Shown: positions 40,008-49,722, numbered from the stretch's first letter. The stretch: 64,000 nucleotides of DNA from Roseateles depolymerans (GCA_003241055.1 QFOD01000017.1:1-64000), one strand, 5' to 3'. Program-made: numbers and translations. Notes: generated by a model not told the origin, from the sequence alone.

Positions 40008-41342
40008 TCAGGCCGTCCGGCTTCGCCTGAGCTTGCGGTGAGCTGACCGCGCATGCGGCAGCCACCCCAGCGTAGCCCAGCGGCGCCACATCAGCAGGCC
40101 TCGTATCCACTCATCCGCCGCGTAGGCCACCCAGACGCCCACCAGGCCCCAGCCCAGGTGCACGCCCAGCAGCCAGCTGCCGCCGGCCAGTACGATGGCC
40201 ATCGAGGCCGCCCCGGCCGCCACCGGGTAGCGGGCATCGCCCGCCGCCCGCAGCGCGTTGATGACCACCAGGTTGAAGGTGCGCCCCGGCTCCAGCGCCA
40301 CCACGATCCACAGCAGCGTGGCGCCCGCGGCGACGATGGCGGGGTCGGACGTGAAGCGCCCGAGCAGCCAGGTGCCCGACAGCGCAAAGCCACCGGCCAC
40401 CAGCACGCTCACCACCAGGCCCAGGCCCAGCGCCCGGCGCACCAGCCGGTGGGCCGCATGCAATTCGCCGGCGCCCACCAGGTGCCCCACGAGGATCTCG
40501 ACCGCAAAGCCCGTGGCCAGCCCGAACAGCAGGATCACATTCATGAACTGCGCCGTGTAGGCGTGGGTGGCGAGCGCCCGGGCCCCCAGCTCCGCCACGG
40601 CCGACATACTGACCATGAAGGCCAGGCGGTAGGCGATGTTCTCGGCCGCACCCGGCAGGCCGATGTGCAGCACGGTCGCCAGCGGCGCCCGCCGCAGCCG
40701 CCACCAGTCCGGCGCCGTCAGCCGAATGCCCAGCCGCGAGCGCCACAGCAGCACATGCAGCGCCAGGCCGGTGCCGCGCCCGCAGGCGCAGGCCAGCGCA
40801 TAGCCCGGCAGGCCCAGATGCGGCATGGCCAACAGCGCCACCCCCAGCGTCACCAGCTGGATGGCCACCACCACGCCCAGCGCCTCGCGGCTGCGCAGGT
40901 GCGCCCGCATCACGCTGGCCATGCTGGCGTTGAGCGCGTCCATCAGCAGCGCGGGCGCCAGCGTCTGCAGCAGCAGCGCCGCCAGCGGCGCCACCTCGCG
41001 CGGCGCGTTCACCAGATGCAGCAGCGGCCCGGCCGCCAGCAGCGCCACGACCGCGCCGCCCAGGCCCAGCCAGCTGCTGGCGCCCACCACCGCCCGGGCC
41101 ACGGCGTCTGCCTGGTCGCGCCGCCCGGCCCCCAGCGCCTGCGTGACCGCCACGCTCACCCCGGCGCCGATCACGCGGAACAGGATGAACAGCGTTGCAA
41201 ACACCTGGTTGGCCAGGCCGAAGGCCGCGCCCGAGGTGTCCGACAGCCGCGCCGCCAGCGCCGTGCCGACGATGCCTATGCCTATGCCCAGCAGCAGCTC
41301 CAGCAGCAGCGGCCAGGTGAGCCCGAACAGGCGCGGCTTCAT
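40008..41342 (-). CDS. MATE-family multidrug/metabolite exporter
   Basis: A 444-residue inner-membrane protein with twelve predicted helices in two similar halves (LTWPLLLELLLGIGIGIVGTALAARLSD at the start; GLPGAAENIAYRLAFMVSMSAVAELG beginning the second half). This is the MatE repeat layout. ATG 41342 is used because upstream sequence is not conserved in style. Substrate unknown. It is divergent from acnA. Confidence 0.85.
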   Translation of the reverse strand: MKPRLFGLTWPLLLELLLGIGIGIVGTALAARLSDTSGAAFGLANQVFATLFILFRVIGAGVSVAVTQALGAGRRDQADAVARAVVGASSWLGLGGAVVALLAAGPLLHLVNAPREVAPLAALLLQTLAPALLMDALNASMASVMRAHLRSREALGVVVAIQLVTLGVALLAMPHLGLPGYALACACGRGTGLALHVLLWRSRLGIRLTAPDWWRLRRAPLATVLHIGLPGAAENIAYRLAFMVSMSAVAELGARALATHAYTAQFMNVILLFGLATGFAVEILVGHLVGAGELHAAHRLVRRALGLGLVVSVLVAGGFALSGTWLLGRFTSDPAIVAAGATLLWIVVALEPGRTFNLVVINALRAAGDARYPVAAGAASMAIVLAGGSWLLGVHLGWGLVGVWVAYAADEWIRGLLMWRRWATLGWLPHARSAHRKLRRSRTA

Positions 41343-41505
41343 GCGCTGTGCCCCAGGCGTTGTGGCCCTGCTGGCCGCAGGGTCAGTCCGTGCGTGTGCC
41401 TTTTGGCCCAGCGGGCCCGCGGCCCTTGGCTCAGGGTCTGATGAGGGTTCACACACAAACTGCTAAAGCTCGCCAAAATGGCCGGCATCCTATAGGAGCC
41501 TTGAA

Positions 41506-44217
41506 ATGCCCAAACCCGCAGTCCACGCGTTCTCCAAGACCCAGGCCAGCTTCACCACCGCCTCCGGCAAATCCGGCAGCTACTTCTCGCTGCCCAAGCT
41601 GGCCAAGACCTTCCCGAACGTGAACCGCATGCCGGTGTCCATGCGCATCGTGCTGGAGAGCGTGCTGCGCAACTGCGACGGCCAGAAGGTGACGAAGGAG
41701 CACGTCGAGCAGCTGGCCAACTGGAAGCCCACCGCCGAACGCGTGGACGAGATCCCCTTCGTCGTGGCCCGCGTGGTGCTGCAGGACTTCACCGGCGTGC
41801 CGCTGCTGGCCGACCTGGCCGCCATGCGCAACGTGGCCGCCAGCCTGGGCAAGAACCCCAAGACCATCGAGCCGCTGGTGCCGGTGGACCTGGTGGTGGA
41901 CCACAGCGTCATGATCGACCACTTCGGCACCAAGAAGTCGCTGGACCTCAACATGAAGCTGGAGTTCGAGCGCAACCGCGAGCGCTACGAGTTCATGAAG
42001 TGGGGCATGCAGGCCTTCGACACCTTCGGCGTCGTGCCCCCGGGCTTCGGCATCGTCCACCAGGTGAACCTCGAATACCTGGCCCGCGGCGTGCACAAGA
42101 CGGCCGACAAGGTCTACTACCCCGACAGCCTGGTGGGCACCGACAGCCACACCACCATGATCAACGGCGTGGGCGTGGTGGCCTGGGGCGTGGGCGGCAT
42201 CGAGGCCGAGGCCGGCATGCTGGGCCAGCCGGTCTACTTCCTGACGCCCGACGTCGTCGGCTTCGAGCTGACCGGCCAGCTGCGCGAGGGCGTCACCGCC
42301 ACCGACCTGGTGCTGACCGTCACCGAGATCCTGCGCAAGCACAAGGTGGTGGGCAAGTTCGTCGAGTTCTTCGGCGAGGGCACGGCCAGCCTGTCGGTGC
42401 CGGACCGCGCCACCATCGGCAACATGGCGCCCGAGTACGGCGCCACCATGGGCTTCTTCCCGGTGGACGACAAGACCGTCGACTACTTCAAGGGCACGGG
42501 CCGCAGCAAGGCCGAGATCGAGGCCTTCGAGGCCTACTGGAAGGCCCAGAAGATGTTCGGCATCCCCAAGAAGGGCGAGCTGGACTACAGCTCGGTCGTC
42601 ACGCTGGATCTCGGCAGCGTCGTGCCCAGCCTGGCCGGCCCCAAGCGCCCGCAGGACCGCATCGAGATCACCCACCTGTCGTCCAAGTTCAGCGAGCTGT
42701 TCAGCAAGCCGGTGGCCGAGAACGGCTTCAACCAGCCGGCCGAGAAGCTGGCGCAGGGCTTCAAGACGGAATCCGGCCTGGACATCCACAACGGCGACGT
42801 GCTGATCGCCGCCATCACCTCCTGCACCAACACCTCCAACCCCAGCGTGATGCTGGCCGCCGGCCTGCTGGCCAAGAAGGCGGTGGAGGCCGGCCTCAAG
42901 GTCCAGCCCCACATCAAGACCTCGCTGGCCCCCGGCTCGCGCATCGTCACCGAGTACCTGGAGAAGGCCGGCCTGCTGCCCTACCTCGAGAAGCTGGGCT
43001 TCAACGTCGCTGCCTACGGCTGCACCACCTGCATCGGCAATGCGGGCGACCTGACCCCCGAGCTCAACAAGGTCATCCAGGACAACGACCTGGTCTGCGC
43101 CGCCGTGCTGTCGGGCAACCGCAACTTCGAGGCCCGCATCCACCCCAACCTGAAGGCCAACTTCCTGGCCAGCCCGCCGCTGGTGGTGGCCTACGCCATC
43201 GCCGGCAACGTCACCAAGGACCTGATGACCGAGCCCGTGGGCCTGGGCAAGAAGGGCAAGCCCGTGTTCCTGGGCGACATCTGGCCCAGCAGCGACGAGA
43301 TCTACAAGCTGCTCAAGCACGCAATGTCGCCCAAGGCCTTCAAGGAGAACTACGACAAGGTGGCCCGAAAGCCCGGCAAGCTCTGGGATGCCATCAAGGG
43401 CGTGAAGGGTCAGGTCTACGACTGGCCCACCAGCACCTACATCGCGCAGCCGCCCTTCTTTGCCGACTTCACGATGGAACCCAAGGCGCTGGAAGCCGGC
43501 GTCAAGGGCGCCAAGGTCATGGCGCTGTTCGGTGACTCCATCACCACCGACCACATCAGCCCCGCCGGCTCCTTCAAGGAAACCACGCCGGCCGGCAAGT
43601 TCCTGCTGGAGCACGGTGTGCAGAAGGCCGACTTCAACTCCTACGGCTCACGCCGCGGCAACCACGATGTGATGATGCGCGGCACCTTCGCCAACGTGCG
43701 CATCAAGAACCTGATGCTGCCGCCCAAGGCCGACGGCAGCCGCGAGGAAGGCGGCTACACGCTGAAGAACGGCGTCAAGACCACCATCTACGACGCCGCC
43801 ATGGCCTACATCGCCGAAGGCACGCCCACCGTGATCTTCGCCGGCGAGGAATACGGCACCGGCTCCAGCCGTGACTGGGCCGCCAAGGGCACGCAGCTGC
43901 TGGGCATCAAGGCCGTGGTGGCCAAGAGCTTCGAGCGCATCCACCGCGCCAACCTGATCGGCATGGGCGTGCTGCCGCTGCAGTTCAAGGCCGGCGACAG
44001 CTGGGAGAGCCTGGGCCTCAAGGGCGACGAAACCATCGCCATCACGCTGGCCTCCACCATCGTGCCCCAGGGCGACGCCACGCTGAGCATCACGCGCGCC
44101 GATGGCAGCACGCAGGACGTGACGCTCAAGCTGCGCATCGACACCGCCATCGAGGTGGACTACTACAAGCACGGCGGCATCCTGCCCTTCGTGCTGCGCC
44201 AGCTGCTGGCGGCCTGA
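41506..44217 (+). CDS. acnA: Aconitate hydratase A
   Basis: A 903-residue [4Fe-4S] enzyme interconverting citrate and isocitrate in the TCA cycle. Family features: YFSLPKLAKTFPNVNRMP and PFVVARVVLQDFTG near the start, GTDSHTTMINGVGVVAWGVGG, SCTNTSNPSVMLAAGL (first cluster Cys), GCTTCIGNAG (two more Cys), and the swivel-domain GEEYGTGSSRDWAAKG. Length matches AcnA/IRP-type enzymes. GGAG lies 9 bp before the ATG. A strong hairpin follows the stop. Confidence 0.97.
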   Translation: MPKPAVHAFSKTQASFTTASGKSGSYFSLPKLAKTFPNVNRMPVSMRIVLESVLRNCDGQKVTKEHVEQLANWKPTAERVDEIPFVVARVVLQDFTGVPLLADLAAMRNVAASLGKNPKTIEPLVPVDLVVDHSVMIDHFGTKKSLDLNMKLEFERNRERYEFMKWGMQAFDTFGVVPPGFGIVHQVNLEYLARGVHKTADKVYYPDSLVGTDSHTTMINGVGVVAWGVGGIEAEAGMLGQPVYFLTPDVVGFELTGQLREGVTATDLVLTVTEILRKHKVVGKFVEFFGEGTASLSVPDRATIGNMAPEYGATMGFFPVDDKTVDYFKGTGRSKAEIEAFEAYWKAQKMFGIPKKGELDYSSVVTLDLGSVVPSLAGPKRPQDRIEITHLSSKFSELFSKPVAENGFNQPAEKLAQGFKTESGLDIHNGDVLIAAITSCTNTSNPSVMLAAGLLAKKAVEAGLKVQPHIKTSLAPGSRIVTEYLEKAGLLPYLEKLGFNVAAYGCTTCIGNAGDLTPELNKVIQDNDLVCAAVLSGNRNFEARIHPNLKANFLASPPLVVAYAIAGNVTKDLMTEPVGLGKKGKPVFLGDIWPSSDEIYKLLKHAMSPKAFKENYDKVARKPGKLWDAIKGVKGQVYDWPTSTYIAQPPFFADFTMEPKALEAGVKGAKVMALFGDSITTDHISPAGSFKETTPAGKFLLEHGVQKADFNSYGSRRGNHDVMMRGTFANVRIKNLMLPPKADGSREEGGYTLKNGVKTTIYDAAMAYIAEGTPTVIFAGEEYGTGSSRDWAAKGTQLLGIKAVVAKSFERIHRANLIGMGVLPLQFKAGDSWESLGLKGDETIAITLASTIVPQGDATLSITRADGSTQDVTLKLRIDTAIEVDYYKHGGILPFVLRQLLAA

Positions 44218-44234
44218 GCCTCGCGGCCCATGGT

Positions 44235-44256
44235 GCCGGGCGGTTCGCCGCCCGGC
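44235..44256. terminator. Strong hairpin between acnA and truD
   Basis: GCCGGGCGG, loop TTCG, CCGCCCGGC: a perfect 9-bp stem with a stable tetraloop between two convergent genes. There is no T run on either strand, so it is a hairpin of terminator type rather than a classical terminator. Confidence 0.6.
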
Positions 44257-44263
44257 GCTGCGC

Positions 44264-45295
44264 TCATTCGGCGGCGGGCGCCGCCTCCTCGTTCTCGGTG
44301 TGCCGCTCGGGCTCCGTGGTGCGCAGCACCTCGTTCAGCACCGAGGTGGCGTAGTTGCCCGCCGGCAGCGCAAAGCTCAGCACCAGCTGGTCGGCCTGCG
44401 GCCAGTCCCACGACATCTCCGCCGGGCTCGCCACCAGCGAACGGCGCTCCTGATCCAGCCCGGCATGCTCCATGCCGTCGCACAGGGCCGCGTGGCGTGC
44501 GGCCACCCCGTTCTCCAGCGCCTGGGCGTCGTCGGTGCTGCTCACCCGGCCCCGGCCCCACAGCGGCCCGGTGGGCCGGCCGGCGTCGTCCATCACGTCG
44601 CCCGGCAAGGTCTGACCCCACAGACCCTGCTGAATGCGCAGCGCCAGCACCTCGTTGAACACGAAGGAGCGCACTGCCGACAGGTAGATGCCCTTCTTCT
44701 TCGGGTTGCGCACGCGAATCTCGCGCGCCAGCATCGCGCGCCCCTGCTCCACATTGCCGCCGTCATGGCCAAAGCGCTGGGCGCCGAAGTAGTTGGGCAC
44801 GCCCTGCGCCGCAATCGCCTTCAGGTTGGCCTCGATGGCCTCGCAATCGCCCGCCACGTCGCGCAGCACGATGCGAAAGCGATTGCCCAGCAGGTCGCCC
44901 GGGCGCAGCTTCTTCACATGGCGGCTCTGGCTCAGCACCTTGAACTCCGGGTGCTGCAGCAGGGTCAGGTCGGGCGTCTCGCCCTTGTCCTTCCCCAGTG
45001 GCAGATAGATGCTGAACCACTGGCGGGTGATGGCGTAACGGTCCTTCAGGCCGGCATAGCCCACATCCCAATCCCGCACACCCGCCGCCTCGGCCAGCTG
45101 CTGGGCCACAAAGGCCGTGTTGGCACCGTTCTTTTCAACATCCAGCCAGACGTGTTCGCCCTCGCCGGAGGGCAGCTGCAAGGGCAGCTCGGTCACGATG
45201 AAATCTTCGTTCAGCAGCTTCAGCGTGGCGCTGCCGCCGCTGGCCGGATAAGCGCTGGGCCACAGCGGCAGGGTCGTGTAGGGAGAGTCGGTCAT
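44264..45295 (-). CDS. truD: tRNA pseudouridine(13) synthase
   Basis: A 343-residue enzyme forming pseudouridine at position 13 of tRNA-Glu. The catalytic Asp is in VGYAGLKDRYAITRQWFS. The motifs GNRFRIVLRDV, PNYFGAQRFGHDGGN and ALRIQQGLWGQTLPGD are typical of TruD. A short Glu/Ala-rich tail (ETENEEAAPAAE-like) ends the protein. It is divergent from the DUF4238 gene with a 251-bp gap in between that shows no clear feature. Confidence 0.95.
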   Translation of the reverse strand: MTDSPYTTLPLWPSAYPASGGSATLKLLNEDFIVTELPLQLPSGEGEHVWLDVEKNGANTAFVAQQLAEAAGVRDWDVGYAGLKDRYAITRQWFSIYLPLGKDKGETPDLTLLQHPEFKVLSQSRHVKKLRPGDLLGNRFRIVLRDVAGDCEAIEANLKAIAAQGVPNYFGAQRFGHDGGNVEQGRAMLAREIRVRNPKKKGIYLSAVRSFVFNEVLALRIQQGLWGQTLPGDVMDDAGRPTGPLWGRGRVSSTDDAQALENGVAARHAALCDGMEHAGLDQERRSLVASPAEMSWDWPQADQLVLSFALPAGNYATSVLNEVLRTTEPERHTENEEAAPAAE

Positions 45296-45546
45296 GAACA
45301 GGCTGGCGGCGGCGCCTCTTTGGGGGCTGCCTGCGCTGCCAGGGGCAAGCTAAAGCGCGATTGTCGCTGGCTGTGCGCGGCCGGCCGGGTGGTTGGGGCG
45401 AACGAGCTGGGGCTGCAACTGGCGACGGGCAGGTGTGGCGAATGACTGGAGAAGGCTGGTTGCAGGCAGTCACCAGCGACTGCTTTGCGGCCCCGCGCTC
45501 AAGGGGTACGGCGCGGCGAGACAATCAGCGCCAGGGAGCGAGAACA

Positions 45547-46716
45547 ATGCCCGACGAATTCCGGCACCGTCATCATTACGTCCCGGTTTGGTACCAGCGA
45601 GGGTTCCTCGCCGAAGGGCAGACCGGGTTTCAGGTGCTGGATAAACGCCCGGACGTGTTTAAAGACAAGACAGGCAAAGTGCGTGGCCAGGCCCGGAGCA
45701 TCTTGGCCGACCGGAGCCCTGAGTCGTTCTTCTTCGAGAACGACCTCTACACAATCCGCTGGCTTGGCCGCGAGGACGATGTCATCGAGCGCATGCTGTT
45801 CGGTGCCATCGACGCCCACGGCGCCATCGCCACCCGGGCCTGGCTCGACGAGGACATGGACGTCATCCACCAGACGTATGGCCAGGTCTACGAGTTCATG
45901 GACGCGCTGCGCCTGCGGACTCCCCGAGGGCTTCGATATGTCCGGAACCTGATGGAGTCCCAGGGGCTACGGCTGGCGAATCAAACCGATGTGATGGTGG
46001 CGATGCAGCGACTGCGGCGCATGCACTGCCTTATGTGGATAGAGGGCACGCTCGAAATCGTCAACGCGGACCAATCGCCGACGAAGTTCCTGTTCACCGA
46101 CAACCCGGTCACGCTGTACAACCAGTTCGTCTTCCCGGGCGACCCGGCGGTGCCCACCGGCATGGACCCCCACCTTCATTGGCTTGGAACGCAGACGCTG
46201 TGGCCCTTTGACAAGGACCGCCTGTTTATCCTGACGCACACGGAGTTCGCGCTCTCGCCGGGTCCTAACAAGGCGCGCAAGGACCGCACCAACGCTAGGT
46301 ACCAAGACCCCAACACTGGCTGGTACATGTATGACGACTGCCTCCGTGGACGCAGCTTGACCGAGCAGCAGGTCCTTGCGGTCAACTACATCATGAAGAC
46401 CAGGGCCGACCGCTACGTCGCGGGGAGGTCAGAAGAAGACCTTTTTCCAGAGCGACGCCTAAAGTCCAAGCGGTGGGATACCCTGGCCACTGGACTGATG
46501 CCCCCTACCCGCATGCTGAAGCGCCAGAACGGCTACACGATGCTCCAGACGAAGGAAGGGAAGTGGCACTTCCAGGACCAGTTTGGCCGCAAGCCGAAGA
46601 ACAGGGCCGAGTACGACAGGGAGGTCGAGCGTGCAGAACGTGTGCACGCTGACCTTCATCGCATTCTGGCCAAGCACGATGCGGAGAAACAGACGAAAGA
46701 GGCCGAGAGCGACTGA
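45547..46716 (+). CDS. DUF4238-domain protein
   Basis: A 389-residue protein, ATG 45547 with GGGAG before it. The N-terminus RHHYVPVWYQRGFLAE is the HYVPxxYLxxF signature of DUF4238. A middle region includes FLFTDNPVTLYN and LWPFDKDRLFILTHTEF, also typical. The C-terminus is charged and helical. The function of DUF4238 is not established; members are scattered singly in bacteria and often accompany mobile DNA. Codon use appears somewhat less GC-biased than in the neighbours acnA and truD, consistent with later acquisition. Confidence 0.85.
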   Translation: MPDEFRHRHHYVPVWYQRGFLAEGQTGFQVLDKRPDVFKDKTGKVRGQARSILADRSPESFFFENDLYTIRWLGREDDVIERMLFGAIDAHGAIATRAWLDEDMDVIHQTYGQVYEFMDALRLRTPRGLRYVRNLMESQGLRLANQTDVMVAMQRLRRMHCLMWIEGTLEIVNADQSPTKFLFTDNPVTLYNQFVFPGDPAVPTGMDPHLHWLGTQTLWPFDKDRLFILTHTEFALSPGPNKARKDRTNARYQDPNTGWYMYDDCLRGRSLTEQQVLAVNYIMKTRADRYVAGRSEEDLFPERRLKSKRWDTLATGLMPPTRMLKRQNGYTMLQTKEGKWHFQDQFGRKPKNRAEYDREVERAERVHADLHRILAKHDAEKQTKEAESD

Positions 46717-46869
46717 CGTCAGCGGATGCCCAGCTTCGCCCTGATAGAGACAGCTTACAGGCGCCGAGTTCGGCGTACTGACGGCTGCTCCCGCTGCGGA
46801 GCGGACTAACCGCCGCTTACCGAGCCCACCGCCCAACCTCTGCCCGAAACACAAAACAAACCCCGCTGC

Positions 46870-48912
46870 TCAATACAACCTCACCGCCGAATCAAAGTGC
46901 CAGGTGCGGCGAATCTCCACAACGTCGTAGTCGGCCAGCAGCGCGGGTGAGAACGGGGCGTAGCGCTCCTGGCTTTGCACGATGCGGCGCACGGCTTCGT
47001 CGAGGGCGGGCACGCCGCTGGAGCGCACCAGGGTGATGGATTCGACCGAGCCGTCGCTGCGCACGGCCACGGTGACGATGGGGTCGGTGTGCGGCTGGCT
47101 TGCAGCGTCGCGCACGAGGGCCAGCGTGGGGTTGAGCTGGATCTTGCGGGCCCAGGCCTCGGCGTAGGCCACCATCTCGGCGTTGGCATCGCTGCGGCCA
47201 AACAGGCGGCCGCGCCGCGCCGGCTTCCAGGCGGGGTCGCTGCGGCTGGCGGCGTCGCGCCGGGCGGCTTCTTCGTTCAGCTGCTGGCCGATGGCGCGCA
47301 GCCGCGCCTCGCGGCGCTCTTCAGCCTCACGCGCCTCCCGGGCACTCTGGGCCTCGCGCTCACGCAGGGCCTGCTCGGCCTGGCGCTGGCGGTTTGCCTC
47401 GGCCTCACGGGCGGCGGCCTGGCGCGCAGCGGCTTCCTTGGCGGCGTCTCTCACGGCCTGCTGTGCCGCCTGCTCGCGAGCCAGGGCCTCCCGGGCTGCC
47501 TGCTCCTTCGCCGCCTGCTCCTGGGCTGCAGCCTCGCGGGCCCGGGCCTGCTGCTGGGCCTGTGCCGCGGCTTGCGCCTCGGCCTGGCGCCGGGCCTCCT
47601 GCCGTGCTGCCTCCAGGCGCTCGGCCTCTCGCCGCGCCGCCTCGGCACGCGCAGCCTCCTGGCGCACTGCTTCCAGCCGGGCCGCTTCCAACCGCGTGGC
47701 CTCCTGCCGCGCGGTCTCGACGCGCTCCGCCTCGCGCCGCAGAGCCTCTTCGCGCGCCCGCTGCTGACGCACCTGCTCAGCGCGGGCGGCTTCCTGGCGC
47801 GCCGCTTCCACACGCTCGGCCTCAAGGCGAGCCGTTTCAGCACGGGCGGCCTCCAGCCGGATCGCCTGCCGCCGCTCTGCCTCGGCACGCTCCGCCTCGC
47901 GCCGCAGGGCGTCCTGCCGCGCCCGCTCCTGCGTGGCCTGTGCCAGACGCAGGCCCTCCAGGCGGGCCGCCTCCGCCCGTGCCGCCTCCAGCCGTGCGGC
48001 TTGCTGCCGTTCGGCCTCGCGGCGGGTGGCCTCCTGCTGCGCTGCCAGGCGGCGCTCCGCTTCACGCTGCTCGGCCGCTGCACGTTCCGCAGCCAGCCGC
48101 TCGGCCGCATCGACACGGGCCACAACGGGAGGAGCCACCTGGGCCGAGGCGGCCGGCGCGGCGGCTGATGCGGCCTCGGTGGGATCGGCGGAAGGCATAG
48201 ACGCAGCAGACTCCCACACAGAGGCCGGCGCCGGCAGCGCCTGCGACGCCGCCGCCACTGCCCAACGGGCACGCTGGTTCGACGGCACCGTCAAAGGCGT
48301 CAGCGCGGGCGGCGTCGCAGCGGCAGGCTCCGTGCGTAACCCCGTTGAGGGCACGACGGCCGCCGGCACGGGCGGCTGCGCCGGCGCATCAACCGGCGCA
48401 TCAACCCGCGCGGCAGGCCCGGCCAGGCGCCCCACCAAGCCCTCGGTCGTGGATGGCGGCGCACCCTGCACCGTGGGCGCCGCAGCATCGGCCAGTTCGG
48501 CCCCGTCGGCCGGCGCGCCAGCGGCGCCCTGCTCAGTCGTCTCGGCGGCAGCTTCAGCGGGCGCCGGCAGCGACGCCAGCACCACCCGCAGCACCGGCAC
48601 CTCGGCGCGGCGCGTCTGCCAGGGCAGCTGCAGCCCGGGCAGACCCCAGCCCTCGCCGCCCAGGCTGAGGCTGAGCACCAGCGCATGAACGGCCAGCGAC
48701 ACGCCCCAGGCCCGCAGCGACCGCCCGGCGCGCGAGCCTCGGCGCGCCTGCGGCCAGCCGGCCGGCACGGCCGCGCTCAAGGGCGCGCCGCCCACGACGC
48801 GGCCCCGGGCACACCGGCAAGGCGGCCGGCGGGGCGGGCGGCGTGACAGGCAGCGGGCGACATGCGCCGCATTGTCACGGCATCCCCAGGCCGCATCGGC
48901 TCGTGCGCCCAC
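46870..48912 (-). CDS. TonB-like protein with very long Ala/Glu/Arg coiled coil
   Basis: Up to 680 residues. A membrane anchor (AWGVSLAVHALVLSLSLGG, about residues 68-86) is followed by a Pro/Ala linker, then an extreme Ala/Glu/Arg/Gln coiled coil of about 290 residues (about 270-560) built of variants of LEAARxEAxRxEAER. A C-terminal TonB-type domain (about 585-680) has NPTLALVRDA and VTVAVRSDGSVESITLVRSSGVPALDEAVRRIVQ. The build matches TolA or TonB energy transducers that reach across the periplasm. The start is uncertain: ATG 48912 gives an Arg-rich leader, and GTG near 48795 is possible. No exbB/exbD or tolQR is adjacent. Confidence 0.8.
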   Translation of the reverse strand: MGARADAAWGCRDNAAHVARCLSRRPPRRPPCRCARGRVVGGAPLSAAVPAGWPQARRGSRAGRSLRAWGVSLAVHALVLSLSLGGEGWGLPGLQLPWQTRRAEVPVLRVVLASLPAPAEAAAETTEQGAAGAPADGAELADAAAPTVQGAPPSTTEGLVGRLAGPAARVDAPVDAPAQPPVPAAVVPSTGLRTEPAAATPPALTPLTVPSNQRARWAVAAASQALPAPASVWESAASMPSADPTEAASAAAPAASAQVAPPVVARVDAAERLAAERAAAEQREAERRLAAQQEATRREAERQQAARLEAARAEAARLEGLRLAQATQERARQDALRREAERAEAERRQAIRLEAARAETARLEAERVEAARQEAARAEQVRQQRAREEALRREAERVETARQEATRLEAARLEAVRQEAARAEAARREAERLEAARQEARRQAEAQAAAQAQQQARAREAAAQEQAAKEQAAREALAREQAAQQAVRDAAKEAAARQAAAREAEANRQRQAEQALREREAQSAREAREAEERREARLRAIGQQLNEEAARRDAASRSDPAWKPARRGRLFGRSDANAEMVAYAEAWARKIQLNPTLALVRDAASQPHTDPIVTVAVRSDGSVESITLVRSSGVPALDEAVRRIVQSQERYAPFSPALLADYDVVEIRRTWHFDSAVRLY

Positions 48913-48935
48913 CCGGGCGGGCTGCGGGCTTCCAC

Positions 48936-49120
48936 CTAGGGCCTGTTAACACTACGGCAGTAGGTCGCGAAGGCCGGCCTTCCCTTCGGGTTGCGGCCAG
49001 AAAGCCCGCGCGCGGCGTTGCGAAGCCTCGCTTGGGGCCGACCCAAGCTTCGTTTCGCGCCTTGCTCGCGGGCCTTCTGGCCACAACGCGGCCTGCTACC
49101 GTAGTGTTAACAGGCCCTAG
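48936..49120. repeat. 185-bp inverted-repeat element (MITE-like)
   Basis: A perfect 22-bp terminal inverted repeat: 48936-48957 (begins CTAGGGCCTGTTAACACTACG) and its reverse complement at 49099-49120. Inside, further matching arms exist (GTTGCGGCCAGAAAGCCCG paired with CGGGCCTTCTGGCCACAAC; CTTGGG paired with CCCAAG), so the whole unit can fold into one long hairpin. It has no gene. CTAG at each outer edge could be a 4-bp target duplication. It occupies most of the 360-bp gap between the TonB-like and Hsp20 genes. Confidence 0.85.
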
Positions 49121-49272
49121 TTGTCGATGCTGGGGGGCCTTGCCTCGGGCCGACTTGACCCAGCGCAAATCGGCGCCCGCGGTCGCGGCGCAGCATGGGC
49201 CGTGTGCCTCCCCCCACCGGGCCGCCCCCGCCACCAGACGGAGCCGGCGGCCATGCTTCAAGGAGCGTTGCC

Positions 49273-49701
49273 ATGAACCACCTGCCCACCTCCCGCAGCA
49301 GCCTGTTCGACGACCTGTTCTCCGGCCTGGCGCCGAGCTATGTGGTGCGCCCGCTGCACGGCGACCCGCTGCCCCAGCAGATCAAGCTGGACGTGAAGGA
49401 GAACGCCGAGAACTACGTGGTGCATGCCGAACTGCCCGGCGTGGCCAAGGGCGACATCCACGTCAGCGTGGACGGCCCGGTGGTGGCCATCAGCGCCGAG
49501 ATCAAGCAGCACGATCAACAAGGCAGCAACGACCGGCTGCTGCGCAGCGAGCGCTATTTCGGCTCGGTGTCGCGCAGCCTGCGCCTGCCGGTGGACATCG
49601 ACGAGGCCCGCGCGGTGGCGAAGTTCGAGAACGGCGTGCTGGCGCTGACGCTGCCCAAGAAGGCCGTGGCCCAGGGCGAGCGCAGGCTGCGCATCGACTG
49701 A
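49273..49701 (+). CDS. Hsp20 small heat-shock protein
   Basis: A 142-residue chaperone with an alpha-crystallin domain (about residues 35-140): IKLDVKENAENYVVHAELPG, FGSVSRSLRLPVDIDEARAVAKFENGVLALTLPK, ending GERRLRID. AAGGAG lies 8 bp before ATG 49273. It holds unfolding proteins in the cytosol. No sigma-32 promoter was recognised; the inverted-repeat element lies 150 bp upstream and may have carried or displaced regulatory sequence. Confidence 0.95.
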   Translation: MNHLPTSRSSLFDDLFSGLAPSYVVRPLHGDPLPQQIKLDVKENAENYVVHAELPGVAKGDIHVSVDGPVVAISAEIKQHDQQGSNDRLLRSERYFGSVSRSLRLPVDIDEARAVAKFENGVLALTLPKKAVAQGERRLRID

Positions 49702-49722
49702 GCGCTGCGCGCCGCGCTTGCA

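Noticed and set aside
41449..43614. Very long open frame (721 codons) opposite acnA
   Set aside because: It is the antisense shadow of a high-GC gene; the product is low-complexity and acnA on the + strand is certain.
44264..45295. Possible frameshift at the truD C-terminus
   Set aside because: The frame is continuous with all family motifs; only the acidic tail is unusual.
46975..48168. Long Leu/Gly-rich frame opposite the TonB-like gene
   Set aside because: Antisense of the Ala/Glu/Arg repeats; repeated composition is fully explained by the coding strand.
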